Assembly (NCBI GenBank): GCA_965275915.1
Contig: CBDHYI010000006.1
Coordinates: 1 to 64,000, forward strand
Direction: 5' to 3'
Length of the DNA stretch: 64,000 bases
Source of the DNA: JBDWFY01 sp965275915
Lineage (GTDB): Bacteria; Pseudomonadota; Alphaproteobacteria; Rhizobiales; Stappiaceae
In this document: positions 52,941 to 61,925 of the stretch, one piece after another
Numbering within the stretch: position 1 is the stretch's first letter
Layout: every line of letters starts with the position of its first letter
The notes under the pieces: model-generated
The model's input: only the letters and a program-made list of their open reading frames with translations
Database searches by the model: none
Told to the model about the DNA's origin: nothing
Translations under genes and position numbers: made by a program

Positions 52941-54851
52941 ATGAAGGAGAAGAAAAACAATATTGATATGTCCCGCCGGGACCTTTTGGGCGGCAGCGCA
53001 AAGACAGCAGTGGTTGCCGGAATGGGAGCGGTTGCTCTCAGCGGGGCCAATCCGGCTCTGGCTCAGGACGGTCATCAGAAATTTGAAATGGCGCCGGGTG
53101 AACTTGACGAGTATTACGGCTTCTGGTCGTCCGGCCAAACAGGCGAAGTGCGCATTCTCGGCGTTCCGTCCATGCGCGAACTGATGCGGATTCCGGTTTT
53201 CAACCGATGCTCCGCCACCGGTTGGGGCCAGACAAACGAGTCGCTGAAAGTTCTGACTGAAGGACTGCTGCCGGAGACCAAGGCGTATCTCGCGGCTCAG
53301 GGCAAAGTCACTTACGACAATGGCGACCTTCACCATCCGCATATGTCCTTCACGGACGGCACCTATGACGGTCGCTATATTTTCGCAAACGATAAGGCAA
53401 ACACACGCGTTGCCCGGATCGACTGCACGACGATGAAGTGCGACAAGATCATAGAAATTCCGAACGCGCACGACATTCACGGCATGCGGCCGCAGAAATA
53501 TCCGCGCACCGGATATATCTTCGCCAACGGCGAGCATGAAGCACCGCTCGTCAATGACGGCAGGATCCTTGACGATCCGTCTGAGTATTCGTGCATCTTC
53601 ACCGCCATAGACGGCGATGAGATGAAGGTCGCCTGGCAGGTGATCGTCTCAGGTAACCTCGATAACACCGATGCTGACTACCAGGGCAAATACGCCTTCT
53701 CGACCAGCTACAACTCGGAAATGGGCACGAACCTGGCCGAGATGACCGAAAACGAACTCGATCACTGCGTTGTCTTTAACATCAAGGCGATTGAGGACGC
53801 CGTGAAGGCGGGCAATTTTCAGGAGTTGAAGGGGGTTCCGGTTGTCGACGGCCGAAAGGAAGCCAAGTCGCAGTTTACCCGGTATATCCCGATTCCCAAC
53901 AGTCCCCATGGCTGTAATGCGGCTCCGGACAAGAAGCACATTGTCATCAACGGCAAGCTGTCGCCGACCGTTTCGATTATTGATGTCACCAAGGTGGACG
54001 CACTGTTTGCCGACAACGCCGATCCGCGGTCCGCAATTGTTGGCGAGCCGCAGCTTGGCCTCGGCCCGCTGCACACCGCTTTTGACGGCAAAGGCAACTG
54101 CTTCACGACACTTTTCCTGGATAGCCAGGTGGTGAAATGGAACATGGACAAAGCCATTCGCGCTTATGCCGGAGAAGACGTCGATCCGATCATCTCGAAG
54201 GTCGATGTGCATTACCAGCCGGGCCACAACTCCACGTCCATGGGTGAAACCGCCGAAGCGGATGGTAAGTGGTTGATATCGATGAATAAGTTTTCCAAGG
54301 ACCGGTTCCTGAATGTCGGTCCGCTGAAGCCGGAAAACGAACAGCTTATCGATATTTCAAGCGATCAGATGAAGGTCGTGCATGATGGTCCGACCTTTGC
54401 CGAACCGCATGACAGCATCATCGTTCACCGGTCCAAGGTGAACCCGGCAATCGTTTGGGATCGGTCAGATCCAAGCTTCGCCGATGCCGTCAAGCAGGCC
54501 GAGGCCGACGGAGTCGTCCTGGAAGATGCGGCCGATGTGATACGGGATGGCAATAAGGTGCGCGTTTACATGCACTCCGTCGCACCGACCTTCAGCCTTG
54601 AAAAATTCACCGTGAAACAGGGCGACGAGGTCACGGTCTATGTCACCAATATCGACGACATTGATGATCTGACTCATGGCTTCTGCCTGTCGAACTATGG
54701 CGTTGCCATGGAGGTGGGACCGCAGGCGACGGCGTCCGTGACCTTCATTGCAGAACGGCCGGGTGTGCACTGGTTCTACTGTCAGTGGTTCTGCCACGCG
54801 CTCCATATGGAAATGCGCGGCCGGATGTTTGTCGAACCCAGAGGAGTCTGA
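52941..54851 (+). CDS. nosZ: nitrous-oxide reductase, Tat-dependent (clade I)
   Basis: A 636-residue periplasmic copper enzyme reducing N2O to N2. Tat signal DMSRRDLLGGSAKTAVVAG; a seven-bladed propeller carrying the CuZ histidines, seen in NGDLHHPHMSFTDG (His131, His132, His134) and NAHDIHGMRPQ. The C-terminal cupredoxin holds CuA: Cys614, Cys618, His622 and Met625 in CQWFCHALHMEM. AAGGAG precedes the ATG. Length and signal place it in the typical alphaproteobacterial denitrifier type. Confidence 0.98.
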   Translation: MKEKKNNIDMSRRDLLGGSAKTAVVAGMGAVALSGANPALAQDGHQKFEMAPGELDEYYGFWSSGQTGEVRILGVPSMRELMRIPVFNRCSATGWGQTNESLKVLTEGLLPETKAYLAAQGKVTYDNGDLHHPHMSFTDGTYDGRYIFANDKANTRVARIDCTTMKCDKIIEIPNAHDIHGMRPQKYPRTGYIFANGEHEAPLVNDGRILDDPSEYSCIFTAIDGDEMKVAWQVIVSGNLDNTDADYQGKYAFSTSYNSEMGTNLAEMTENELDHCVVFNIKAIEDAVKAGNFQELKGVPVVDGRKEAKSQFTRYIPIPNSPHGCNAAPDKKHIVINGKLSPTVSIIDVTKVDALFADNADPRSAIVGEPQLGLGPLHTAFDGKGNCFTTLFLDSQVVKWNMDKAIRAYAGEDVDPIISKVDVHYQPGHNSTSMGETAEADGKWLISMNKFSKDRFLNVGPLKPENEQLIDISSDQMKVVHDGPTFAEPHDSIIVHRSKVNPAIVWDRSDPSFADAVKQAEADGVVLEDAADVIRDGNKVRVYMHSVAPTFSLEKFTVKQGDEVTVYVTNIDDIDDLTHGFCLSNYGVAMEVGPQATASVTFIAERPGVHWFYCQWFCHALHMEMRGRMFVEPRGV

Positions 54852-54854
54852 TCC

Positions 54855-56138
54855 ATGCGTCGCGCCCTGCGCAATCTGACCGGAGGGTTGACCGTTCTGT
54901 GCGCGGTGATGGCGGTTTGCGGACCGCTGGCCGCCGCTGAGTGGTTTGTCCCGGCGGAACAGGGTGCATTGCAGGATATCCTTACGAAAGCGCGGGCCGG
55001 GGACATGCTCCGGCTCGCTCCGGGAGACCATGCCGGCCCGGTGATTGTGGAAAAACCGCTCACGCTCGATGGCTTCGGTAAAGCCCGTATTTCGGGGAAT
55101 GGAATTGGGAGCGTCGTTACAGTCACCGTGCCGGACGTTGTTGTCCGGGGACTGACAATAACGGGTTCGGGGCTCTCGCACGAAACGCTGGATTCGGGGA
55201 TCAAGCTGACGAAAAAGGCCCACCGTGCCCGTGTTCAGGATAACCGAATTCTGGACAACCTGACCGGCGTCGACGTTCACGGTGCGCGCGAGGCCATTGT
55301 TTCGAACAACCTGATCGAAGGCCGGCAGGATCTGCGCATGAACGAGCGCGGCAACGGCATCTACGTCTGGAACGCACCGGACCTTCTGGCGGAGTTCAAC
55401 ACGATCCGGTTTGGACGGGATGGTGTATTTGTCAACACCAGCCACAAGGACACGTTCCGTAACAATCATTTTCAGAATTTGCGGTTCGCTGTCCACTACA
55501 TGCACGGCAACAGCGGCATCATTGAGAACAATGTCTCCACGGGCAACGATATCGGCTATGCGTTGATGTTCTCCGACCGCCTCAAGGTGCGCAACAATGT
55601 TTCCATCGGCGACCGTGATCACGGACTGATGCTCAACTATGCCAATCGGGCGGAGATCACCGGCAATCAGGTGTCAGGCGGCGGCGAGAAATGCCTGTTC
55701 ATGTACAACGCCAACAAGAATGCGGTGACAGACAACCGCTTCGAAGGATGCCCCATCGGCGTGCATTTTACCGCCGGGTCAGCCAAAAACACCTTCCAGG
55801 GCAACGCCTTCATCCGTAACAAGACCCAGGTCAAGTATGTCGGCAGCCGGGATCTTGACTGGAGCACGGAGGGGCGTGGCAATTTCTGGAGCGACCATGC
55901 CGCCTTTGACATGAACGGGGACGGTCTCGCCGACACAGCGTACAGGCCGAATGATCTGGTCGACCAGGTCTTGTGGACCCAGCCTTCGGCGAAACTGCTG
56001 GTCGGAAGCCCGGCCGTTCAGCTGCTGCGCTGGACACAGTCCCAGTTTCCGGCGCTGCTGCCGGGTGGGATCGTCGACACCGCGCCCCTGATGCATCCGC
56101 CGGTTCAACATGAACCAAATGCAGGAGTCCAGGGATGA
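54855..56138 (+). CDS. nosD: NosD, periplasmic copper-site maturation protein
   Basis: A 427-residue protein with a signal peptide (TVLCAVMAVCGPLAAAEWFV) and a right-handed parallel beta-helix built of CASH/NosD repeats (about residues 60-320, recurrent N-x-I/V and G-N-x motifs such as RDHGLMLNYANRAEITGNQ). It works with NosFY in assembling the CuZ cluster. Starts 3 bp after nosZ and overlaps nosF by 4 bp. Confidence 0.94.
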   Translation: MRRALRNLTGGLTVLCAVMAVCGPLAAAEWFVPAEQGALQDILTKARAGDMLRLAPGDHAGPVIVEKPLTLDGFGKARISGNGIGSVVTVTVPDVVVRGLTITGSGLSHETLDSGIKLTKKAHRARVQDNRILDNLTGVDVHGAREAIVSNNLIEGRQDLRMNERGNGIYVWNAPDLLAEFNTIRFGRDGVFVNTSHKDTFRNNHFQNLRFAVHYMHGNSGIIENNVSTGNDIGYALMFSDRLKVRNNVSIGDRDHGLMLNYANRAEITGNQVSGGGEKCLFMYNANKNAVTDNRFEGCPIGVHFTAGSAKNTFQGNAFIRNKTQVKYVGSRDLDWSTEGRGNFWSDHAAFDMNGDGLADTAYRPNDLVDQVLWTQPSAKLLVGSPAVQLLRWTQSQFPALLPGGIVDTAPLMHPPVQHEPNAGVQG

Positions 56139-57040
56139 GCTATTCCACAGTGGCCGTTCAGTCGGTGAGCAAACGCTTCAAAAGTCACAACGCCGTTGAC
56201 CAGGTGTCCTTTACTCTGCAGCCGGGGGAGCGCGTGGCGTTGTTGGGGCACAATGGCGCCGGCAAAACCACCTTGTTTAAAATGATGCTTGGTTTCCTGA
56301 AGTGCGACGGCGGCGAGATTTCGGTTCTGAACGCCGCGCCAGGCAGCAGATCGGCTCGACAGGGCATCGCCTACCTGCCGGAATCGGTTGCGTTTCCTGC
56401 GGCGCTGACAGCAGAAGAGGTTCTGAAATTCTACGCGCGCCTCAAAGGCCAAAAGACGGACGCCGCCATGCCGTTGCTTGAAACGGTGGGTCTGGCTGAC
56501 GCGGCAGCGCGGCGCATCGGCACCTATTCCAAAGGGATGCGGCAGCGGCTCGGCCTCGCGCAAGCGCTGATCGGCAGGCCACGGCTGGTGCTGTTGGATG
56601 AGCCGACGACAGGGCTTGATCCGATTTCCAGACAGAATGTTTATCAACTCATCGGGGAAATTGCGGAGCAGGGCGCGACGGTTCTCTTATCGTCGCACGC
56701 GCTCACCGAACTGGAAGCACGCACCGATCGAATCCTGATCCTCTCCAAGGGCAGGTTGGTCGCGGATGACAGATTGAGCTCCCTAAGGGCGCAGGCCGGT
56801 CTGCCGATCCGCTTGAAGGTCTGGACCAAACCCGGAGCCGTCAAGGCGGTCGCGGAGCAGTTGGGCGCAGGCCGGATGAACGGCCAATCCGTCGAGATTG
56901 ACTGCGAAATGGATGACAAGGTCAGAACCCTTTCAGCGATCAGCGCGCTCGGCAGTCTTGTGGAAGATGTCGATGTCCATGCGCCGAGCCTTGATGACGT
57001 CTACCGGCACTTTTCCAATTCGGCGCAGAAGGAGGCATGA
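56135..57040 (+). CDS. nosF: NosF, ABC ATPase for nitrous-oxide reductase maturation
   Basis: A 301-residue ATPase: Walker A LLGHNGAGKTTLF (about residues 35-47), signature YSKGMRQRLGLAQAL (about 130-144), Walker B LVLLDEPTTGLDP (about 150-162) and H-loop LLSSHALTELE. It pairs with NosY to power copper-cluster assembly through NosD. Confidence 0.94.
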   Translation: MSYSTVAVQSVSKRFKSHNAVDQVSFTLQPGERVALLGHNGAGKTTLFKMMLGFLKCDGGEISVLNAAPGSRSARQGIAYLPESVAFPAALTAEEVLKFYARLKGQKTDAAMPLLETVGLADAAARRIGTYSKGMRQRLGLAQALIGRPRLVLLDEPTTGLDPISRQNVYQLIGEIAEQGATVLLSSHALTELEARTDRILILSKGRLVADDRLSSLRAQAGLPIRLKVWTKPGAVKAVAEQLGAGRMNGQSVEIDCEMDDKVRTLSAISALGSLVEDVDVHAPSLDDVYRHFSNSAQKEA

Positions 57041-57043
57041 CAG

Positions 57044-57874
57044 ATGGTCTCCCGTGTCCTGACAATTGCCTTACAGGAAATCCGGATCGGAATCCGCAAT
57101 CGGTGGATATTGCTGGCAACACTGATCCTTGCCGGTTTTTCGCTGGCTCTCGCTCTACTTGGTTCGGCGCCGGCAGGTACACTGGGGGTCGACCGGCTGA
57201 CAATTACGGTTGCTTCCCTTGCCAGTCTCTCCGTCTATCTCGTTCCGCTTATTTCATTGTTGCTTGCGTTTGACGCGGTGTGCGGTGAAATCGAGCGTGG
57301 CACGTTGCTGATGACTTTTTCCTGCCCTGTTTCGCGGTCGGAATTTCTGATTGGCAAGGCGGTCGGGCACACACTTGTCCTCATAGTCGCGTTGGCAATC
57401 GGTTACGGCCTCACGGCCGGGTTGCTGGTTGCGAGCGGTGCGGGCTCTGTGGCGGGACTAATCGATTTTGGTCGGCTGATTGCGACATCGGCGCTTCTTG
57501 GTGTGTGTTTCCTCGCAATCGGTTACATCCTGAGTTCGCTCACCCGACAGTCAGGAACGGCTGCGGCGGCTGCGATCGCAGCGTGGCTGGCTCTCGTCGT
57601 TCTTTATGACCTTGCCCTTCTTGGCGTGCTTGTTGCCAATCCAAGCGGAGTTTTCGCCTCGGAGGTTTTCCCGTACGCGGTGCTTCTCAATCCGGCGGAT
57701 GCTTTCCGTTTGTTCAATCTTGCGGCACTGGGCGCGAGCGATCTGGTGGGCGGTATGGCGGGTGTTGCGGAAACACTGCCATTCGATCCGGCGCTGGCGC
57801 TGGTTTCCCTGTTTCTCTTCGCCGGTATCGCACTCACGGCATCGGCAATTCTTCTTCGGAGGGTCACACCATGA
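57044..57874 (+). CDS. nosY: NosY, ABC permease for nitrous-oxide reductase maturation
   Basis: A 276-residue ABC-2 type membrane protein with six predicted helices; the family block DAVCGEIERGTLLMTFSCPVS region (about residues 79-99, core GEIERGTL) is clear. Starts 3 bp after nosF and overlaps nosL (ATGA at 57871). Confidence 0.93.
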   Translation: MVSRVLTIALQEIRIGIRNRWILLATLILAGFSLALALLGSAPAGTLGVDRLTITVASLASLSVYLVPLISLLLAFDAVCGEIERGTLLMTFSCPVSRSEFLIGKAVGHTLVLIVALAIGYGLTAGLLVASGAGSVAGLIDFGRLIATSALLGVCFLAIGYILSSLTRQSGTAAAAAIAAWLALVVLYDLALLGVLVANPSGVFASEVFPYAVLLNPADAFRLFNLAALGASDLVGGMAGVAETLPFDPALALVSLFLFAGIALTASAILLRRVTP

Positions 57875-58419
57875 AAAAGGGTATCCTTGTTCTCCTTGCA
57901 CTCGCTTTTCTTACCGGATGTCAGGATGAGGGCGAACTTCCCAAACCCGCTGCAATCGCCCTGACGCCGGAGGCCGCGGGATATTATTGCCAGATGACGG
58001 TGCTGGAACATGACGGCCCGAAAGCGCAAATCCATCTGACCGGCCATCTCCATCCCCTGTGGTTTACACAGGTTCGGGATGCGGTCGCCTTCATGCATTC
58101 GCCCGAAGAAGCAAAAAACATCGCCGCGATTTATGTGAACGATATGGGCAGCGCGGAGAACTGGAAAGAGCCGGGTTTTGACAATTGGGTCGATGCCGAT
58201 CAGGCTTGGTTTGTCGTTGAAAGCCGGCAGGCCGGGGGTATGGGCGCGCCTGAGGCGATACCGTTCGGAACCGAGGAGGGCGCTCAGAAGTTTGCCGAAG
58301 CAAATGGTGGCCGTGTCTTGCGCCTGAGAGATATCCCGGCCGACTATGTTCTGGCTCCGGTCGAACTCCCGCCGGTATCCGAATTGAGCCGTAATGTGGC
58401 GGTTGAGGCGGAACAATGA
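57871..58419 (+). CDS. nosL: NosL, copper-binding lipoprotein
   Basis: A 182-residue lipoprotein with the lipobox LTGC (Cys at residue 18) and the Cu(I)-binding motif YYCQMTV (Cys-x-Met, about residue 43). NosL delivers copper to apo-NosZ. Overlaps both nosY and nosX by 4 bp. Confidence 0.93.
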   Translation: MKKGILVLLALAFLTGCQDEGELPKPAAIALTPEAAGYYCQMTVLEHDGPKAQIHLTGHLHPLWFTQVRDAVAFMHSPEEAKNIAAIYVNDMGSAENWKEPGFDNWVDADQAWFVVESRQAGGMGAPEAIPFGTEEGAQKFAEANGGRVLRLRDIPADYVLAPVELPPVSELSRNVAVEAEQ

Positions 58420-59435
58420 CACGGAGCATTCGACACCGCGCGCTTATCAGCAGAAGACGCTTCATCAAGATCTGCGCCGCTGCTTCGGTCGGTGCGGTCG
58501 TGCCCTTGTCATCGGTACAGTCTGCATCGGTCCTGCATCGATGGACGGGCCTTGCGCTGGGTGCGCGCGCAGAGATCAATCTGCTGCACGAGGACCGGGC
58601 GGGCGCGCAGAAACTGTTTCAGATTGTTGAGAGCGAAATCCGGCGCCTTGAAACGATATTCAGCCTCTATCGCACCGACAGCGAGCTTGTTCGTTTGAAC
58701 CGCAATGGTTGCCTTAAAGTCCCCTCGCACGAACTGATCGAACTTCTCAGCGTGGCCGGAAGGCTTCACGCGGCGACTGCGGGGGCCTTTGATCCCACCG
58801 TTCAGTCTCTCTGGTCCTGTTATGCCAGGGCGGCCACAAACCAGGGGGAAACGGATCCCGGTGATCTGGCATCCGCGGCGCAACGCACCGGGTTCGGATT
58901 TGTTTCGGTCGACGCGCAGGAGATCCGTTATCAGAAATCCGGAATGGCCATGACCTTGAACGGGATCGCTCAGGGCTACATTACGGATCGTGTGGCTGAA
59001 CTTTTGACGGCCAACGGGTGTCACGATGTGGTGGTCGACCTTGGAGAGATATCTGCACGGGGCAGGGGACCTGAACAGGCCGCAGCAGGCAAACACGGCT
59101 GGACGGTCACCCTGCGGCCGGATCCGCAAAACGAAACGGCTGAAGTGCGGGTGACACTCAAGGAGATGTCGGTCGCAAGTTCCGCAAGGTTCGGAACGAC
59201 CTTCGATGAAGCGGGAACCGTTTCCCATATCATTGATCCCCGCACCGGTCATCCCGTTGCGAACGGGTTAACCGCAGCCAGCGTTATTGCATCAAGTGCC
59301 GCGCTTGCCGATGGTCTTTCCACAGCCGCATTGGTCAGCGGCGAAGAGACGCTTGCATCCGCATTGCCTGGGTTCCCGGCGGTGAGGGCCTTTCTTGTTC
59401 GGGAGGACGGCACCACCCGCTGGCTCGGCGTTTGA
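58416..59435 (+). CDS. nosX: NosX, ApbE-type FAD:protein FMN transferase
   Basis: A 339-residue periplasmic flavin transferase that flavinylates NosR. A Tat-like signal (ISRRRFIKICAAASVGAVV) begins the protein. ApbE marks: IFSLYRTDSELVRLN, AGAFDPTVQSLW, LNGIAQGYITDRVAELL and VSHIIDPRTGHPV. End of the nos operon; its stop is 6 bp from the stop of the convergent small membrane gene. Confidence 0.94.
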   Translation: MTRSIRHRALISRRRFIKICAAASVGAVVPLSSVQSASVLHRWTGLALGARAEINLLHEDRAGAQKLFQIVESEIRRLETIFSLYRTDSELVRLNRNGCLKVPSHELIELLSVAGRLHAATAGAFDPTVQSLWSCYARAATNQGETDPGDLASAAQRTGFGFVSVDAQEIRYQKSGMAMTLNGIAQGYITDRVAELLTANGCHDVVVDLGEISARGRGPEQAAAGKHGWTVTLRPDPQNETAEVRVTLKEMSVASSARFGTTFDEAGTVSHIIDPRTGHPVANGLTAASVIASSAALADGLSTAALVSGEETLASALPGFPAVRAFLVREDGTTRWLGV

Positions 59436-59441
59436 ACACCT

Positions 59442-59696
59442 CTATCTCTCCGGTGGCGGCGGTCTGCCGTCAGCTTCGTCCATCAGGCTGCGGACCCATT
59501 TTGCCGCGTACCAGCTTGCCGGCAGGCCAAGCGGTATGCTCAGCCATATTGCGGTAACGGGCGGGATGGCCGGCAGGCCGAAGGCGAGGCCGATAAGGCC
59601 GAGCAGAAAAAGATTGATCGCAACCGCCGCTGCAGCAAAGGGATAGAGCACGATCGCGAGTTTGCTGATCGGCCAGGGTTTGTCTGTCTCGGTCAT
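59442..59696 (-). CDS. small two-helix membrane protein at the end of the nir operon
   Basis: An 84-residue protein with two hydrophobic stretches (about residues 12-38 and 44-62: KLAIVLYPFAAAAVAINLF and PVTAIWLSIPLGLPASWYAA) and a charged tail DEADGRPPPPER. Its ATG overlaps the chelatase stop (ATGA), so it is cotranscribed with the heme d1 genes. Function unknown; possibly tied to heme handling or cytochrome assembly, which is inference from context only. Confidence 0.75.
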   Translation of the reverse strand: MTETDKPWPISKLAIVLYPFAAAAVAINLFLLGLIGLAFGLPAIPPVTAIWLSIPLGLPASWYAAKWVRSLMDEADGRPPPPER

Positions 59697-60436
59697 GCGG
59701 CCTCATGTCTTTTAGCGGCATTTTTCAAGGTCCGGGCAATCAGTTCCGGGATACCCCGAGCCTGCCCAAGGCATGGAAGCCGGACGCCGTTAAATCCTGC
59801 CATGTTCAATGCCTGAGGCACATCTTCACAAACATGTCCGCCCGGCGCTGCGAAAAACGGCAGCTCAACGGTTTTGCGGCGGCACCGGGCGGCCACGTCC
59901 GAAAGATACGGCGCCTGTTCCAGGAAACCGACCCGTATGGCCGTGACGGGGAGGAAACGGCCCAAGGCCGCCGCAAACTGGTTGGTGCGCCGGGCGGCGT
60001 CGGGCCCTGTTGCGGAACCATGGCCGGCGATTAGGATTTCACACTCGTCCGGCGACCAGTTGCGGCGTTCGATGCTTTTTCTAAGCAGGCGGGCGGCCAG
60101 CTCGGGCAAGTCAGGCAGGGTTCCCAGCGGGGGAAGCTGACGGGTTGCAGACTGCGCCAGCCGTTTGGGAAGCGCTGTTTTCGTAAACCAGCCATCAGTC
60201 ATGAAAACCGGAAACACAAGCGGGTCCCGACGGCAGATGTCGAGTGCCCGTTCCAGCGCATCCGGCGCAGCGAGCGTCGCAGACCTTACGGACCAGTTGG
60301 GAAGGTGCAGGCCGACCTGATCGGCCAGAGCCTTCACATGCTCCTCGCCCGCCCGTGGTTGGGAGGGCTGACCGTGCGAAACGAGCAAGGCTTCAGTGAC
60401 TGGTTCCTTCTGAGAAGGTAATCTTGTTCCAGACAT
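59693..60436 (-). CDS. CbiX/SirB-type chelatase
   Basis: A 247-residue protein of the sirohydrochlorin chelatase family with two halves. The catalytic His candidates are in LLVSHGQPSQ (about residue 21), IAGHGSATG (about 137) and APGGHVCEDVP (about 203), the latter being the strict C-terminal family motif. The ATG at 60436 has AGGAA upstream and overlaps nirN by 44 bp. Inserting iron into sirohydrochlorin would give siroheme, the entry compound of heme d1 synthesis; a cobaltochelatase activity cannot be excluded. Confidence 0.85.
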   Translation of the reverse strand: MSGTRLPSQKEPVTEALLVSHGQPSQPRAGEEHVKALADQVGLHLPNWSVRSATLAAPDALERALDICRRDPLVFPVFMTDGWFTKTALPKRLAQSATRQLPPLGTLPDLPELAARLLRKSIERRNWSPDECEILIAGHGSATGPDAARRTNQFAAALGRFLPVTAIRVGFLEQAPYLSDVAARCRRKTVELPFFAAPGGHVCEDVPQALNMAGFNGVRLPCLGQARGIPELIARTLKNAAKRHEAA

Positions 60437-61925
60437 TGTATTTTCCTGACGGTTTGCGCATCGGCAGACGCCTGACCTCTTCCAGAGTTTTGGCGTCATA
60501 GACGATCACGGCGCCGTCTTCTTCCCAGACGGAGACCAGTGCGTGGCGGCCGTCCCGGGTGAATTCGACATGGGCCACGGTTGCGCCTTCCTCCGGCCGG
60601 AGCGTCTTGATGATCTCAAGGCTCTGTTTGTCGATGACATGCATCACGTCCTTGTTCGGGCCAAAGAATACATCCACCCATACATAGGGCGAATTCTCGT
60701 GACTGCGCATAAAGAAGCCCGGGCCAAGCGTCTCGATACGCTTCACTGTCTTCCAGGTTTTCATGTCGATCACGGAGACCGCACCGTCCTTGAGATGCGG
60801 TGTTGCCATGACCGTTGTATCACCGTATTTCCAGGTGATTCCGGATCCCAGATGCGGCATCCCCGGCAGATCGAGATCGGCGACTTTCCGGCCGATGACC
60901 AGATCGATGACCTGGCCACCGTTGCCGCCCCGGGAGGCGCCCATGACATATTCATAGCTCTGGTCGAAGAAGAAATCGTCCAGATAGTCGGGGGTCGTAA
61001 TCTTGCGGATCGGAAACGGCCTGGTGTGAGGGGCGGGACCTTCGATGCGCCAGTCGTGCGCAAATCCGTAGTGGGGCGGGTTTGGTCCGTAGAAAACTTC
61101 CCAGATTTCCGGCACGTCTTTCAGCGCCAGCACAAAGCTCTCACGCGGTGGAGCCTGATATACTGCTGAAATCCGGCTTGGGGTCCCATCCTTGCCCTTG
61201 ATATCTTTGACAGCGGCGACGCTCAAATCGTCCGTCGAGAGGATCGTCAGCGTGTTGGGCAGGTAATTCGCCACGGCAAGCCATTTGCCGTCGTGGCTTA
61301 TGGCGATGTTGCGGCTGTTCAGGCCGGCCCTGATCCGGCCGACTTCCTGAAGCGAGTAAAGATCGTATTTCTGCACCCAGCCGTCGCGGGACATGATGAA
61401 CACATAGCGGCCTTCGGGATCGAATTTCGGACCTCCGTGAACGGCAAACGGCGTTGGGAACCGGTCAAGTGTCTCAAAAGTGTCGCCATCCAGAACGCTG
61501 ACGTGATGATCTCCGGTTTCCACGGCAAGCGTTATGTTCATCGGATCGGAAGACCACAGGGGGGTGTCGGCGGACCTATAGTCTTCGTTCAACTGACGGC
61601 TGGCCAGGATTTCTTCCTCGCTCCAGGGCGGCACATCGGTAAGCGGCCGTTTCAGGAATGCGGCAAGGTCTTCAATTTGCTTTTCGGTCAGCAGGTCGCC
61701 GAAGGCGGGCATCTGCGTCGCTTCCCGGCCGTCTTTGATGACAGAAGCCAGATTGGGACCACGCATCCGCCCGAGCGTCTGAGGGATCAGCGCCGGACCG
61801 ATGCCGCCCAGGCGGCTGATGCCGTGACATTCCTGACAGTTGTCGGCATAGTCCTTTGCCGGGTCTGCGAGCGGCGGCGACACCGCCAACAGGAACGCGC
61901 TAAGCGAAACGATGAACCGGGTCAT
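60393..61925 (-). CDS. nirN: NirN, cytochrome c/d1-like dehydrogenase of heme d1 synthesis
   Basis: A 510-residue periplasmic protein: signal peptide, a cytochrome c domain with CQECH (about residues 34-38) and distal Met in QMPAFGDLL, then an eight-bladed d1-type propeller from about residue 120. Both length (510 versus about 560-570) and position behind nirJ favour NirN, which completes the acrylate side chain of heme d1, over the nitrite reductase NirS. It overlaps the nirJ end by 26 bp. Confidence 0.88.
   Translation of the reverse strand: MTRFIVSLSAFLLAVSPPLADPAKDYADNCQECHGISRLGGIGPALIPQTLGRMRGPNLASVIKDGREATQMPAFGDLLTEKQIEDLAAFLKRPLTDVPPWSEEEILASRQLNEDYRSADTPLWSSDPMNITLAVETGDHHVSVLDGDTFETLDRFPTPFAVHGGPKFDPEGRYVFIMSRDGWVQKYDLYSLQEVGRIRAGLNSRNIAISHDGKWLAVANYLPNTLTILSTDDLSVAAVKDIKGKDGTPSRISAVYQAPPRESFVLALKDVPEIWEVFYGPNPPHYGFAHDWRIEGPAPHTRPFPIRKITTPDYLDDFFFDQSYEYVMGASRGGNGGQVIDLVIGRKVADLDLPGMPHLGSGITWKYGDTTVMATPHLKDGAVSVIDMKTWKTVKRIETLGPGFFMRSHENSPYVWVDVFFGPNKDVMHVIDKQSLEIIKTLRPEEGATVAHVEFTRDGRHALVSVWEEDGAVIVYDAKTLEEVRRLPMRKPSGKYNVWNKITFSEGTSH

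Noticed and set aside
60393..61925. cytochrome cd1 nitrite reductase NirS
   Set aside because: The length is that of NirN, and the position behind nirJ at the end of the biosynthesis genes is the usual NirN place; nirS is expected beyond the right edge.
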